A DNA stretch of 64,000 bases. Origin: Furcasterigmium furcatum. Taxonomy: Eukaryota; Ascomycota; Sordariomycetes; Glomerellales; Plectosphaerellaceae. The DNA is taken from NCBI GenBank assembly GCA_001599815.1, contig BCIA01000001.1:2484934-2548933 (forward strand), given 5' to 3'. The translations under genes were made by a program, and so were the position numbers. The notes below the pieces were generated by a model, which was given only the letters and a program-made list of their open reading frames with translations, did not search any database and was not told the DNA's origin. Shown piece after piece: positions 1 through 10,812 of the stretch. Every line of letters begins with the position of its first letter. Within the stretch, counting starts at the first letter, position 1.

Positions 1-1584
1 ACCGACTGGGACATGTGCGCCATGGAGGATCCCGAGGGCGGCCCTGCAAAGACGAGCATCCCTTTCAGTGTGGCTAGCAGTCACAAGCGCCACCTCACCG
101 CTGTCGGCGACGAAGAAGGAATTGTTCGCATGTTCGACACTCACTCGACACCCGCCAATGGAGGATTTATTAAGGACAAATTCAAGGCCCGGTTCAAGGT
201 CCATGAAAACGCCATCATGGACCTGGCTTTCTCCGACGACGACCTTCGCCTCGCCACGGCCTGCGGAGACCGCACTGGCAAGATCATCGACACGGTCACT
301 TCTATGGTTGCTGCTGAGATGAACCTGGGCCATGAGCAGGCCATGCGCCGTGTCAAGTTCCAGCCTGGCCAGGCTAATGGGAACGTCTTGGCCACCTGCG
401 ACAAGGCGGGCAGGATCCAAATTTGGGACCTGCGTCTCGGCTCGTCTCCTGTAGGTGCCTTCAGCACCATCGACAGGAGCACTGGCTCCAAGCAGCTCAA
501 GCCCAGGAACGCGGCCGCCGCCCCTTACAATGTGGGCATCTACAACACCTTCGACCGAGCGCACATGAAGAAGGTACGGAACAAGGAGAAGTTGAGCTCA
601 GTCACGGCGCTCCAGTACATGGGTGCCGGCCGGGAGCATCTCCTGCTCTCGGCCAGCGAGAATGACGCTCGCATCAAGCTCTGGGACACTCGCTACATCA
701 ACCGCCGCAACCAAGCCCCAGAGCCACTGTCCGGGACCGCTCCTCCGATCAACCACGCATGGAGGAACTTTGGCATCACCTCCCTGGCCCTCAACACCGA
801 CACCTCCCGCCTCTACGCCGTCTGCAAAGACTCGACCGTCTACGCGTATTCAACCGCCCACCTGATGCTCGGCTCGGCCCCTCAGTTGTCGACCAGCCCT
901 CCCCGCCAGCGAGCCGGCCAGGACGAGACTGGACTTGCCCCCCTCTACGGCTTCCAGCACGGCAATCTCGATGTCCGCTCCTTCTACGTCCGCTGCGCCG
1001 TCCGTCCCACCACCCAGGGCTCCGGCCCCGAGCTCCTGGCCGTCGGCTCCTCCAAAGGCAACGCTGTCCTATTCCCCACAGACGAGTCCACTCTCCGCGA
1101 GGTCTGGGACCGCGAATCCGTCCGCCGGTACGACCCGCGCTGGGCCCGGACCAAGCTCCATACGACCGACGGCAACACCCTCGACATCATCACCCCCTCG
1201 TCTACTTCCGGCGCCGTCGCCGACCCGTACAGCCCGAAATTCCGCTACCGCCGTCCCGCCAAACGCCCCGCTAGTCGCAGGGACGCCACCGGCACGCTCG
1301 CCGTAGTTTGGAACGGCACCACCCTCGCAGGCGCCCACAGGCGCGAGGTCACCGGCGTCTCGTGGACCCGCGACGGCAAGCTCGTCACCATCTCCGACGA
1401 CATGACCGTCCGCCAGTGGCAGGAGAAGCCGACCCGCGGCGTGCGCGAGGCCGATGACATCCCCCGCGACGCGAGGGACCTGCGCATGGACCGGAAAAAC
1501 GACACAAAGGCGCACTATGCCGGATGGGCGAGAACGAGGTTCTACTGGGACAAAGAGGACGACAACTCGCCATTTGCCGACTAG
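1..1584 (+). CDS. cdt2: Cdt2-like WD40 protein, 5' partial
   Basis: The frame is open from the first base of the window and ends at TAG 1582-1584, so the N-terminus lies upstream; at least 527 residues are visible and no intron is needed. The protein is a WD40 propeller: recognisable blades end in IVRMFDTH, IQIWDLR, IKLWDTRY and a final one near MTVRQWQ. The order of blades, the insert after the IQIWDLR blade and the short basic tail resemble Cdt2/DTL, the substrate receptor of the CRL4 ubiquitin ligase that destroys Cdt1 and other factors on PCNA-loaded chromatin. That assignment rests on overall resemblance, not on a unique motif, so another WD40 adaptor is possible. The next gene is convergent. 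Confidence 0.7.
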   Translation, partial: TDWDMCAMEDPEGGPAKTSIPFSVASSHKRHLTAVGDEEGIVRMFDTHSTPANGGFIKDKFKARFKVHENAIMDLAFSDDDLRLATACGDRTGKIIDTVTSMVAAEMNLGHEQAMRRVKFQPGQANGNVLATCDKAGRIQIWDLRLGSSPVGAFSTIDRSTGSKQLKPRNAAAAPYNVGIYNTFDRAHMKKVRNKEKLSSVTALQYMGAGREHLLLSASENDARIKLWDTRYINRRNQAPEPLSGTAPPINHAWRNFGITSLALNTDTSRLYAVCKDSTVYAYSTAHLMLGSAPQLSTSPPRQRAGQDETGLAPLYGFQHGNLDVRSFYVRCAVRPTTQGSGPELLAVGSSKGNAVLFPTDESTLREVWDRESVRRYDPRWARTKLHTTDGNTLDIITPSSTSGAVADPYSPKFRYRRPAKRPASRRDATGTLAVVWNGTTLAGAHRREVTGVSWTRDGKLVTISDDMTVRQWQEKPTRGVREADDIPRDARDLRMDRKNDTKAHYAGWARTRFYWDKEDDNSPFAD

Positions 1585-2219
1585 AGTGAGGCAGGTTTGT
1601 AAGGTCCCAGTACCAAGGGAACCGGGGCGAGGTGATCTGCCCCCCGTTGGCAGACTTTTCGGTCTATGTTCCCGCGAGGAGAAATCAAAACGGAAGAAGA
1701 TTAGGAGATGAACTCGAGGCGACAACCTCGATATCTTGACATGACTGGCGGGTGAGCAGCTTGCTCCACGGCCACTGTACAGTATAGACTCGCCAGGATG
1801 GCATGCGCATATAGCAGCCGAGAATATCGGCCTCAGGGACCAGACGGAATGCATGGAAAGACCTGGAATGGTAAAAGCGTGCATTAAGCGGCGTTTTGGA
1901 CGCACAGTCAACATTGTAGATACCCTCGTTTTTACTACGATGCAAATGCAATGCAACAGCGAATCTACTTCTAACAATAACTGGATTGCCAAACAGAGAA
2001 CAGCTCTCTCTCATATGACTCTGCTCTGACTCTGACAGAGCCCAGATCGTAAGATGAGTGATATAGTATGGTATTCAATCAAGCATGGTTCTATCGTTTA
2101 GAGGCCGCTGTGGTATCATCGTATCGCAAGTACTCCGCCCAATCACTCGTCAAACTATGTCATGCCGCTCATAAACTCCGCCATGCAGCAAGCCCATGAA
2201 AGCATCAGGAAACCACCGC
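1585..2219. other. Convergent intergenic region
   Basis: Lies between the 3' ends of the Cdt2-like gene and the heme-oxygenase-like gene. Presumably the two 3' UTRs and terminators; no further coding signal seen. Confidence 0.6.
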
Positions 2220-3824
2220 TCACCACTCCGTGTTGTCTGCAAGGTACTCAGGTGTTTCCTCTCCTCCGCTCCTAGCAAAGTACATCGTCCTAAGAAGGGC
2301 AGCCACGGCGGCGACCAGGAGAATGTTGGACAGGACGGTCTTTGCTGTCACGCCATTGGCTGCAGGGAGGTCGCGCAGGCTGTTCTTTTCCAGTGCTGCG
2401 GGACACTCGGCGCTTTCCCTCCGTGACGCAGGGCCATCCAGGGAGAAGAAGGACCGCCGCTTGGACTGCTTTCTGTCTGGGGTGGGAGGCTTCGCCTCGA
2501 AACGCACTGACTTGCTCAGCAAGGCGCAGCATTCGTTTTGGTCGTCAGACGCATTTCCAGATGGCGAGGAGTGGTGTGCGGAGTGCCAGTCGTGAGAGAT
2601 GCTGTCGTCTGATGCACCCTTGGCGTGTTGACTTGTGCTCTGGATGCCCTTTCCGTGGAGATGCCCGTTGCAATGCCTTCCCTCCTTGAAATTCGGGTAC
2701 TGTTCAGGATCACTGGCCTCGCTGCTCATGCTCTGCGCGACTGCCCTCCTCTCCTTTGCGACAACCACCGAGTCCCTCAGACGAGCCCCAAAGGCGGCAG
2801 GCGAGGCAAAGATCGGGTCGACGTTAGCGTTTGCGTCAAGGTTGGTGCCGCAAACCCCATCTAGCTGAGAAACCAAGAGCAGCATGTTTTCGAAAATGCA
2901 GATGGCTTCTTGAACGATGTCGTGACGTTCACGAGCACCGAGCATTTCTTCCGCGGCCGCGAGACGCTTCTTAAACTCGTGCTTCAGCTCCTCGCCGTCC
3001 GCCGGGGCAGCGAAATGGAAGAAGGAAAGTGGCAGAGCCGTTCCATCGGGATTCGTAGCGTGAGTCGAGTGCTTGGTGTCGCGGTCTTCGAAGAAGCTTG
3101 TCGAGGGATCCTGTTCCGCTGCTGGAGTGGAAGGCGGAGGGCGAGGCGAGCGGTGGCAGGTCAGGTCGTTGGGCCGGACCGGAGAGGGCGTCTTCTCCCA
3201 GAAGCCATCTTGATCGGCAACAGATTCCAGAGTAGCACGGAGGAAACGACCTCCAGCAAACAGAGCCATGAAGAGGATATAAGAGTAGGAGATGAGAACG
3301 TGGGGACGCTTTTCGACGGCTCGACGAATGTGACGGATGAACTCGGAGAGGCGGCCTTCTCTTGACACGGCCTTGAGTTGTTCGTTTAGGACCTGAGGGC
3401 TCCATCCCGTGATGGCACGGATATCTGATCTGAGGCGATCAGAGCGCATGAGGTTAGGCAAATGGAGGTCTCGCAGCATCTCCATGGTCGCCTGGTTTGT
3501 GGCATGGTTGCCATGGGTGCCTCCGCCGGGGCCAACATTTGTTGGCAGAGTAGTGCCACAGGGGGTAGAGGGATCAGATGTGTGCGGCGAGGTGAGGAGG
3601 TTCTGCCAGAGAGACTCGAAGGTGATGTAGACGGGGGCGATATGGAGGAGTCCAGAGGCGTAGAGGGAGGCGTCTGAGGTGTGAGGAGGGAGTGCGAGGG
3701 GTAGGCGAGCTACGATGAGCCTGTTAAGCTTGGTGTGAATATTTCGGGTAGCAACGTTAATGGCTTCCCCGAGGGTACGCTGTCGAGGCTGAGGGCCAGG
3801 CGGGGAGGCCGTCGCGAAGGGCAT
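2220..3824 (-). CDS. HMX1-like heme oxygenase, tail-anchored
   Basis: Single-exon reading frame of 534 residues. The N-terminal third carries the heme-oxygenase fold signature: an ATRNIHTKLN segment with the likely proximal heme ligand His30, and an ALFAGGR helix (about residue 200) matching the GG-containing distal helix of yeast Hmx1 (ALFAGGK). The end has a hydrophobic segment (SNILLVAAVAALL, about residues 497-515) and a short polar tail, so it is probably tail-anchored in the ER or nuclear envelope, as Hmx1 is. Family role: cleaves heme to biliverdin, CO and iron. Differences from yeast Hmx1 (about 317 aa): a roughly 200-residue polar, probably disordered linker before the anchor, and a Gly/Thr/Asn-rich insert near residue 90. 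Activity is inferred. Confidence 0.75.
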   Translation of the reverse strand: MPFATASPPGPQPRQRTLGEAINVATRNIHTKLNRLIVARLPLALPPHTSDASLYASGLLHIAPVYITFESLWQNLLTSPHTSDPSTPCGTTLPTNVGPGGGTHGNHATNQATMEMLRDLHLPNLMRSDRLRSDIRAITGWSPQVLNEQLKAVSREGRLSEFIRHIRRAVEKRPHVLISYSYILFMALFAGGRFLRATLESVADQDGFWEKTPSPVRPNDLTCHRSPRPPPSTPAAEQDPSTSFFEDRDTKHSTHATNPDGTALPLSFFHFAAPADGEELKHEFKKRLAAAEEMLGARERHDIVQEAICIFENMLLLVSQLDGVCGTNLDANANVDPIFASPAAFGARLRDSVVVAKERRAVAQSMSSEASDPEQYPNFKEGRHCNGHLHGKGIQSTSQHAKGASDDSISHDWHSAHHSSPSGNASDDQNECCALLSKSVRFEAKPPTPDRKQSKRRSFFSLDGPASRRESAECPAALEKNSLRDLPAANGVTAKTVLSNILLVAAVAALLRTMYFARSGGEETPEYLADNTEW

Positions 3825-5151
3825 CGTGGCAGGGTGACAGCCTTGACGGTGCCCTGGAGGCGAATAGGGCGTTGGTGCCGAGGGAAAGGCTGAGCAATAG
3901 GAATACCGAAGCGAACGTCGAGGTCGAGTTTCTGAAGGGCCGAGGTGGTGAGAGAGATGGAGGAGGAGAGTTGAAGGTTGGTGAACGGCCGCCAGAATAT
4001 CATGGAAAGCCCTCGGCTCAGATTTGCTGGAGCTCTAACCGGCAACTTTCAAACTGAAGGACCTGGGCCAGTGGCAGGTCACCCGCTCCCGATCAGAAGA
4101 GAAGGCAGCCCCGAGTCGCTGCTGCCTTGGTGTGCCTGGCACCTACCTAGTCGGAGAAGGAGGCACGAGGCAGGCTGGAGATGGCAGCTGACTGGAGGTG
4201 CTGCACTAACTGAGGTGCAGCCCGCAGACCCAAGATTCTTGGGACGGGAGGCGCCTGGACCTGGACCCTATCCGAACACCGTTCCAAGCTGTACTTGAGA
4301 ACGTGAAGAACAGAATAAAATACTGCAGGCAGAGGAAAGAGAAGGAGAGAATATTGATGCTGGACCAAGAACCGGTCTCCGGGCCTCGAAGTCGATCTCC
4401 TCTGACTAGACCCTCTTCGGTTTAAGGTAAGGAGGAAGAACGGTGCCGCTTTATTCTTAGAGTTCCGACAGGGCCCGTTGCCGATGAACCAACAACTGGA
4501 ACTTGGAAGCGGGAAAAGCTGTCATTTACCCCTCCATCAGCGTGCCCATTGTCGATCAGTGCCAAGGGTGGCTCCGAGCCCTGAAGATGTCACTCAACCC
4601 GGGTCAGATGAGCCACGTCAACTGACCATTTCTGTCCGACTGCTACCCCGATATCAGTCCAAACCAACATCCGCGGTCCTTGGATTTTCCAGCAAAGCCT
4701 CACTCGTTCCATCATCTTATTCTATCCTCTTTGCTGGACACGGCACCGTCCGAATCCGCGGGTTTGGATGGATTCAGGGTCGAGTCTCGCCATTTCCCAG
4801 CGTCGACATGGGATTTGGGGTGTCAGGATCGAATTTCTGGCTTTGGATCGGGAATTTGGGGTCTCACCAAGCCGCCGCGACGCCATGCAGAACCCACTGG
4901 GGTACCCAGGGAATTGGTAGCGGAGGGGCACCGACGGATCAAAGGTTCCTGAACTCCACCGCCTCGCGGGGTTCCTGTCGATCCTCAAGCTTATCACGAG
5001 TCAGTCAGTCACGTCCAGGCATTTGGTACAGAAGTAGACAGCGCATGGACACTCGTTATCTTGATCATCTTCGGCTCTATTCGTCCTTTGATGGCCCCCA
5101 GACCCAAACACCTCTATGCATGATATCTACCCTGACACCAGCGTCCTCGGC
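3825..5151. other. Intergenic, promoter side of HMX1-like gene
   Basis: About 1.3 kb between the start of the heme-oxygenase-like gene and the 3' end of the transporter gene. Open frames here (for example plus 4478-5161) lack domains and look like chance frames in GC-rich DNA. Confidence 0.5.
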
Positions 5152-6628
5152 TCACTCTTGAGTCTGAGGTCCCTCAGACGCGTTCTTGTCATCCTTGCTC
5201 TCATGGTTGACGAACACGAAAGATATAAACACCACCGCAGCTCCCAGCCAGTACACCCAGCTCGAGAACTGCGAATACTGGATGATCTCTCCGATCAGGG
5301 ACAGCGGTATTGTCAGAGACAACCCAACCGTCACCACCAACGGCGTGGTTAGCAGCATAGCATACGCCCACGAAATGTCGCTCACAAACGACGAGATCGA
5401 GTTGGCGATGATGATCGCCCACACCTGTCCTGTAGGGGGCAACTGGAACTGTGTGTTTCGTCAGCCTTTGCCCTTCTGCTCACCGACGTATCATATCGGA
5501 ACACTTACCGTCTCCAGCCCCGAGAAGTGCAGGACGAAGAACAACGGCCACAGGAACACAATGTTGAACGCGCCCACCAGCCCGAAAAACAGCTGCATGT
5601 CCACCCGGTCCTCGTTGCCCACCCTCCTCTTCATCACCGTCACGTACAGACCATAGATGACGGCGCTCAGAAACGCCATGAAGTCACCCAGCGCCATCTC
5701 CCCCGGGCTCTTGTGCGGGAACGAGCCCCGGTCCTCGTCGCTGTTCCCCGACAGGTCCACCGTCGAGATGAGCGCCACCCCGGCCAGCGACGCCAGCACC
5801 CCGAACAGCTTGCGCGCGGTGAACGTCTCCAGCCGCATGGCCGCGCAGAAGATCAGCGTCCACACGCTGCTCGTCGACGTCAGGATCGTCACGCTCCCCA
5901 CGCTCGTGAACTGCAGGCACGCCGAGGAGAAGTAGTTGGCCACGAACCACAGCATGCAGAACTCGAGGCTCAGCACCGCCGTCTCGCGGAAGTTGAGCTG
6001 TGCCTCGCTCAGGCCGGCCGCGCGCTTAGCCGTGCTGACCGACTCCTCATCGAAGCCCTCTGCCGTGATGGCATCCTCGTCGTCGACGAGGAGCCGCTCG
6101 CCCGCTGTTGCGTCTTCGTCTTCGGGGGACTTGATGTGCGGCCCGCTGTGTCTGTGCTCGTGCCACATCTGCATCGCTTCGCTGCGGATGCCGGAGATGC
6201 CGTGCCGCGCCAGAAAGCGCACGAGAGTCGGTACCAGGTTGATAGCAAACACCGATGTGTTCAGGTAGACGACGAAGAACGGCTTGTCATATGTGCTGTC
6301 GGAAAAGATGTACTAGGTAGCAGTGTTAGTGCTTCCCTCTTCACGCGTGAACAGTACCACCCACCGATGCCATGAAATTCGATATTGTCCAGAGGAACAC
6401 CGTCAGAAGAAGACAACCGATCCCAATTGTCCGCCTCGCGACCCCTCCTAGACCGATTTTCGACCTCCACGACGAGAATGTGCTGTTGTTCGACCTCGTC
6501 CGTCGTAATGAATCCATGGTCCCTCGCTCGTCTCCTTCATCTGACAATGCCGCGGATCTCCTCATGTGCGCATCTCCAGACGCCGCCATTGTGTCGGACG
6601 GCGCGAGCAGCGGTTCGTTGACGGTCAT
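5152..6628 (-). CDS. EamA/DMT-family membrane transporter (SLC35F-like)
   Basis: Three exons: 6365-6628, 5509-6312, 5152-5448. Introns 6313-6364 (GTGGGT, CTAAC branch, TAG) and 5449-5508 (GTAAGT...CAG) join in frame to give 454 residues. After a polar Ser/Arg-rich N-terminus come about ten hydrophobic helices, split by an acidic cytosolic loop (about residues 120-180). Seen motifs: ISNFMASYIFSDSTYDKPFF across the first junction and FSSACLQFTSVGSVTILTST. This pattern is typical of fungal drug/metabolite-transporter superfamily proteins of the YML018C/SLC35F type, usually vacuolar or Golgi membrane. The substrate cannot be read from sequence. Start chosen as the first Met of the open frame before the polar N-terminus. 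Confidence 0.85.
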
Positions 6629-7808
6629 TTGTTCGCAGCCAAGCCGACTTCAAGGAAGCTCCTGGTCCGAATCTCTGCGATCTGCACTCTATTCTCCTCC
6701 TCCAACGAGCCCAAGTTTCGAGCGGGGTGTCTTCTTTTATGTCCTCCAGCAATCCTGCCGATACTCCGTCAACCGCGCAACGCGGCGCGCCCAGTCTCCT
6801 CAGCGGCACGTTTCTGCCGTCTCATTGAGCGCCCTCGGGATCGCGGGTCGCAACTCGGCACAGGACGTGGGGAAGCCGACTCTCGTCGGTGACGCGTTCG
6901 CCGTACGTGCTCGGGGGTCGGATCGGAACGGTCGGCTGGTTGGAGCAGATTCTATATTGAAGTCGAGCCGTCGAGTGCTGTCCAAGGCAGAGCGTGGATA
7001 TTTTTGGGCAGAGGAGAGACGAAGGAGAGGAAGTCGGGCTTTGAATCAGAGGCGGGAGTCATTTCTGTAGACCCGGATGCGGCCCTGTGGACCGCTGATA
7101 TGCCGCTATTGGGGGCAGGGTCCTTCAGCCCAGACGCCCGCTGAAACGGAACGCCAGGACGCTAACCCCGCCTGCCATGACGACAGGTACATCTGAGATC
7201 GCGTGAGCCTCATTCGTTGGGGGGCCGGGGGTTGCTTCTCTCGGCCTGACAGGCAGGCAGAGCAAATGTCAGACTCAGCCCGAGAAAGTCTAACTCCAGT
7301 ACGGGCGAGGCGAGAACCTAGGTAGCCAACAGTCTTCATCCATAGCTCCTCTACATCTCAGCCTCCGGCAGTGGCAATACACAACCTTAATCGCAAAGCT
7401 CCAGTTTGTGGTTGCTATCTTGGGAACACAATCTGTTACATCAATCGACAAGCCTCACTTGTTCGATGCGACGCTCAGCCAGGATTCTCCTTGGCAGTGT
7501 CAGAAGCACGGCTTCGAGACCTCAGACCTGTCTAAGCTTTCATTCACGAAAAAGCTCTCCCTCCCATTCGCGTCAAAGGTTACTACTGCGCAAGCAAGCC
7601 TCGCAAAACACCCGATTCAACCCGGTGCGGTGCCGGAACTATGCTACATCAAGTCCTAGGTATAGTATGCCGTTGTCCTGTACTTGGATGCAATCATTGG
7701 GGAAAAGAGTAAAATCAAACCAAACGAAATGCCGCGTCCGTCCCAATACGGCATCTGTCCATTGTCTTCAAGCCTATCTGCTGCATCATCAGCCCACCGA
7801 ATGAGTGC
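6629..7808. other. Intergenic region
   Basis: About 1.2 kb upstream of the transporter and downstream of YPT7. Probably promoter/5' UTR to the left and 3' UTR to the right. No domain-bearing frame; the 232-codon plus-strand frame at 6372-7070 partly overlaps transporter exon 1 in antisense. Confidence 0.5.
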
Positions 7809-8736
7809 TTAGCAAGCACATCCGTCGCGGTCGTTCTCGATGTGGATGTTGATGGGGTCCTGGAAGTCGCCGCTGAACTCTTCCGACTCCTCCTGGGCCA
7901 GGGCGTTGCGTGCGATAACTGTGATACGTCAGAGATCGGACCTCATCATGCATGGGCTTTCTGATAGCAGACATACCCTCGAAAGCCTGCTCGACGTTGA
8001 TAGCCTCCTTCGCACTGGTCTCGAAGTAGGGGATGCCGCCCTTGGACTGGCAGAATGTCATCGCGCGCTTGGTCGAGATCTGCATAGATTGCATCAGCTT
8101 CCGCGTTTCTGCCACGAGCACCTCTTGGGCCAAGGGCCACTTACCACTCTCTTGCTCTCCTCGACATCAATCTTGTTGCCGAGGACAACAAAGGGGAAGT
8201 TGTCCGGGTCGCGCGGCGAGGCCTGGATCAGGAACTCGTCTCTCCAGCTGTCCAGCGCATCGAAGCTCTTGGAGTTGTTCACGTCGTACACGAGGACGCA
8301 GCAGTCGGCGCCACGGTAGAAGGCAACGCCGAGGGATTGGAATCGTTCCTGGCCAGCGGTGTCCCAGAGCTGCGGTATGATTAGCGCCATTTCTCATTGT
8401 CCGCTGCTGCTGCCGGTGTCCCTACCTGCATCGTCACCTGCCTGTCGTCGACGATAACTTCCCTGGTGAGGAAGTCCGCACCAATGGTCGCCTTGTAGCT
8501 CGCGCTGAACTTCTTGTTGACCTGTACGTGTGGTTGTCGTCGTCAGTTGATGCTCGCGTGCCCAAGGGAATATGACTCGTCGGTTCGCTCGTACATATTG
8601 GTTCATCAAGCTCGTCTTGCCGACACCGCTGTCACCAAGGATGATAACCTGCGGGAAATCATGTTAGCACAGGTCAAGGCACTTCGCAAATGTATCGGAG
8701 GCCTACCTTAAGGAGGACCTTCTTCCTCGTAGACAT
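7809..8736 (-). CDS. YPT7: Rab7-type small GTPase Ypt7
   Basis: Six exons: 8707-8736, 8595-8648, 8426-8521, 8145-8369, 7977-8079, 7809-7918, giving 205 residues, the usual Ypt7/Rab7 length. All five introns are GT-AG and keep phase. G-box motifs are intact: GDSGVGKTS (about 15-23), the conserved Thr in KATIGADF, WDTAGQE (62-68), GNKID (124-128) and ETSAKE. The C-terminus GCAC is the dual-cysteine geranylgeranylation signal. The effector region LTREVIVDDRQVTMQLWDTA is Rab7-like. Known role: late endosome/vacuole tethering and homotypic vacuole fusion with HOPS, on the vacuolar membrane. The first coding exon is only ten codons long. Confidence 0.97.
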
Positions 8737-9353
8737 CTTGACTGTCTGCCTGCCGGAAAAGTCAAGGGTGTGCTGTTGGAGGCGGTATCGAGGCGGCCGT
8801 CGCCTGGTCGTCGATGATGCAATGGGTCAACACTGCAGGGAAGAACGTTTGCTACACTGGCAGCTGTCGCGTGTGCCGGCGGGTATCCCTTGGATACGTA
8901 TATGGAGTTGCGCAATGTCGTCGGTGGACGGTCGTCTGAGGCAGAAAGATGGAGGAGGTTAGGAGCATCGATGGATGGATGGAGCCTGCCTCGGACGTGT
9001 GATTGCGGTCACTGATAGCTCTCGTCTCGTCTTGAAATGGGGGTACACTGTACCTCCACTTGCTTAGGTCCCGCTCAGATGTTCCCTGTCGAGCCTATCA
9101 GATCGCTTGTCTCGAGGCCTGCATGCACCCGGAGCAGCTAGCGGCCCCAACGTGAGGTCACCGGGGCGCTGTCTGCATTGCATAATTGGTCCCGCGCCAC
9201 AGATAATGCATCATCCAAGGGTGACGAGGCTGGTGAGCTTCACCCATCCATTCCATTGTCGACCGCCGAGAATCCTGATGGGAGACGACAGAAGGGTTGA
9301 ACTGCAGCCTTGTTCTCTCATGGACACCTTGCGGTGTTTTCATAGGGACCATT
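8737..9353. other. Divergent promoter region
   Basis: 617 bp shared between YPT7 (minus) and the next gene (plus). I see no recognised element. Confidence 0.5.
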
Positions 9354-10615
9354 ATGGCGGATGAACAGCTGTTGAGTAAGGTCCATGGTCTGAGTGACCT
9401 GGAGCTGGCGGCGTTGCTCTGCCTCGTGAATCGGGAGCATTGTCTCATGAGCACGCCGCCAGATGCCTTGGATGAGCTCGTCGAGGAGCTTCAGCTGGTG
9501 AGTTACCCTCGACTCATCAATTTGCATGAAACTGAGAGGGAACACTCGATCTAACTCGTCCCAGATCGCCGCTAAGACATTTGGCCTTCGGCCAGCCGTC
9601 GTCCACTGCTCTGCCCAGACAACCCTCGACGACTTCGCCGCGGCCATCCTCATCCCCCAGTCTCCAGCGGCAGGCCGCGCCAACTCGCCTTTCCAATCCC
9701 GGAGCAGCGGCCTCGTCTCAGACTCATACTTCTCCTCCCGCCCGGGAGCCCTGACGCCGCTCAACCCCATCAAGGCCACGAGCCCAACCCCCGGTGCCCC
9801 TTCCATGGCCAACGTAGTCATCGCCAAAAACCTCGACCTCGCCCCCAAATCCGTCCAGATCCAGACTCTCGAGCTCCTCCGCACTCGCCGCATCTTCACC
9901 CGTACCTCCGTCCAGGCGGCGCCAAAGCAGTTCCTCCTGGTCGCGGCGCTGGGTGCACGGACCGGCGGCTCCGCGAGGGTCACTCCCCATCTCAACGACC
10001 ACTTCTACCTCGCGCACTGGCATGACCCGGAAGACGGCTTCGCAAATCTCGAGGAGGGGTATGACGTCGACCTCGTCGGGGGCGGGGATGACCCGGAGAC
10101 AGGCAGCACCGAGAGCGTCGTTGTGAAGAAGGGCTTGAACGGGGATCCTGTCGTTAGCAACGATCCCCTCCTGCGTGACGTTGTGAGTGGCCCCATTACC
10201 GCTGGCGTAAACAAACCATTGACTCACTGGTGATTTCTAGGACATTTCCACGCTGGCCAAGCTGGGCCACCAGGTCCAGCTCGACATCGACGTCGTGCGC
10301 TACCAGATGAACATCATCTCATACATGCGGATGCACCGCGCTGTTGGGGGCGGGGTCAGCCCGTCAGCTACGAAACACTTTGAGCAGCTCGTCAAGTCCC
10401 TGGCGCCGCTGCATGGACTAGACTACGTCACACCCTCGATAGTAGCACTGGCGGTCAAGAAGGTCTACTTGCACAGGATACAAATGGCGCAGCCAGACCA
10501 GGAGAGGAGCATGCAATGGGGCAGCCAGCTCGACGCCGTACAGGCCTATCTCGAAGAGTTCGGGCCCGAAGACGTTATGGACGAAGTCCTCGAAATGGTG
10601 TCTACGCCATTATGA
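9354..10615 (+). CDS. Conserved fungal protein, Mg-chelatase/MoxR lid-like
   Basis: Exons 9354-9497, 9565-10182 and 10241-10615; introns GTGAGT...CTAAC...CAG (67 nt) and GTGAGT...CTAG (58 nt), giving 378 residues. The N-terminus (LSKVHGLSDLELAALLCLV, then STPPDALDELVEEL) and the C-terminal helical part (LGHQVQLDIDVVRYQMNII) resemble fungal proteins usually annotated as magnesium-chelatase-like. The C-terminal part looks like an AAA lid. I see no Walker A motif, so ATPase activity is doubtful. The middle (about 60-200) is Ser/Pro-rich and probably flexible. Function unknown; the family name is from memory of similar annotations. Confidence 0.7.
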
Positions 10616-10812
10616 TCTGTGCTGCAATGCCCAAAGGGAGCGAGACAGCAGGCGGGGGAGCAAGCGTGTTCAATTGGTATATAAATATGCGAAAGGCGGG
10701 CCATCATCACGCCTCGCCGCTTTCTAATCGAGACTTTACGTGTCTCCCGTCATGGAATTACAACCTCTATAGCATACAAACCACCAAAACGCCAGTGTCA
10801 TCATGTATCCAG

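Noticed and set aside
4478..5161. 227-codon plus-strand frame in intergenic DNA
   Set aside because: Erratic composition, no domain, no splice or promoter support, and it runs to the 3' end of the transporter gene.
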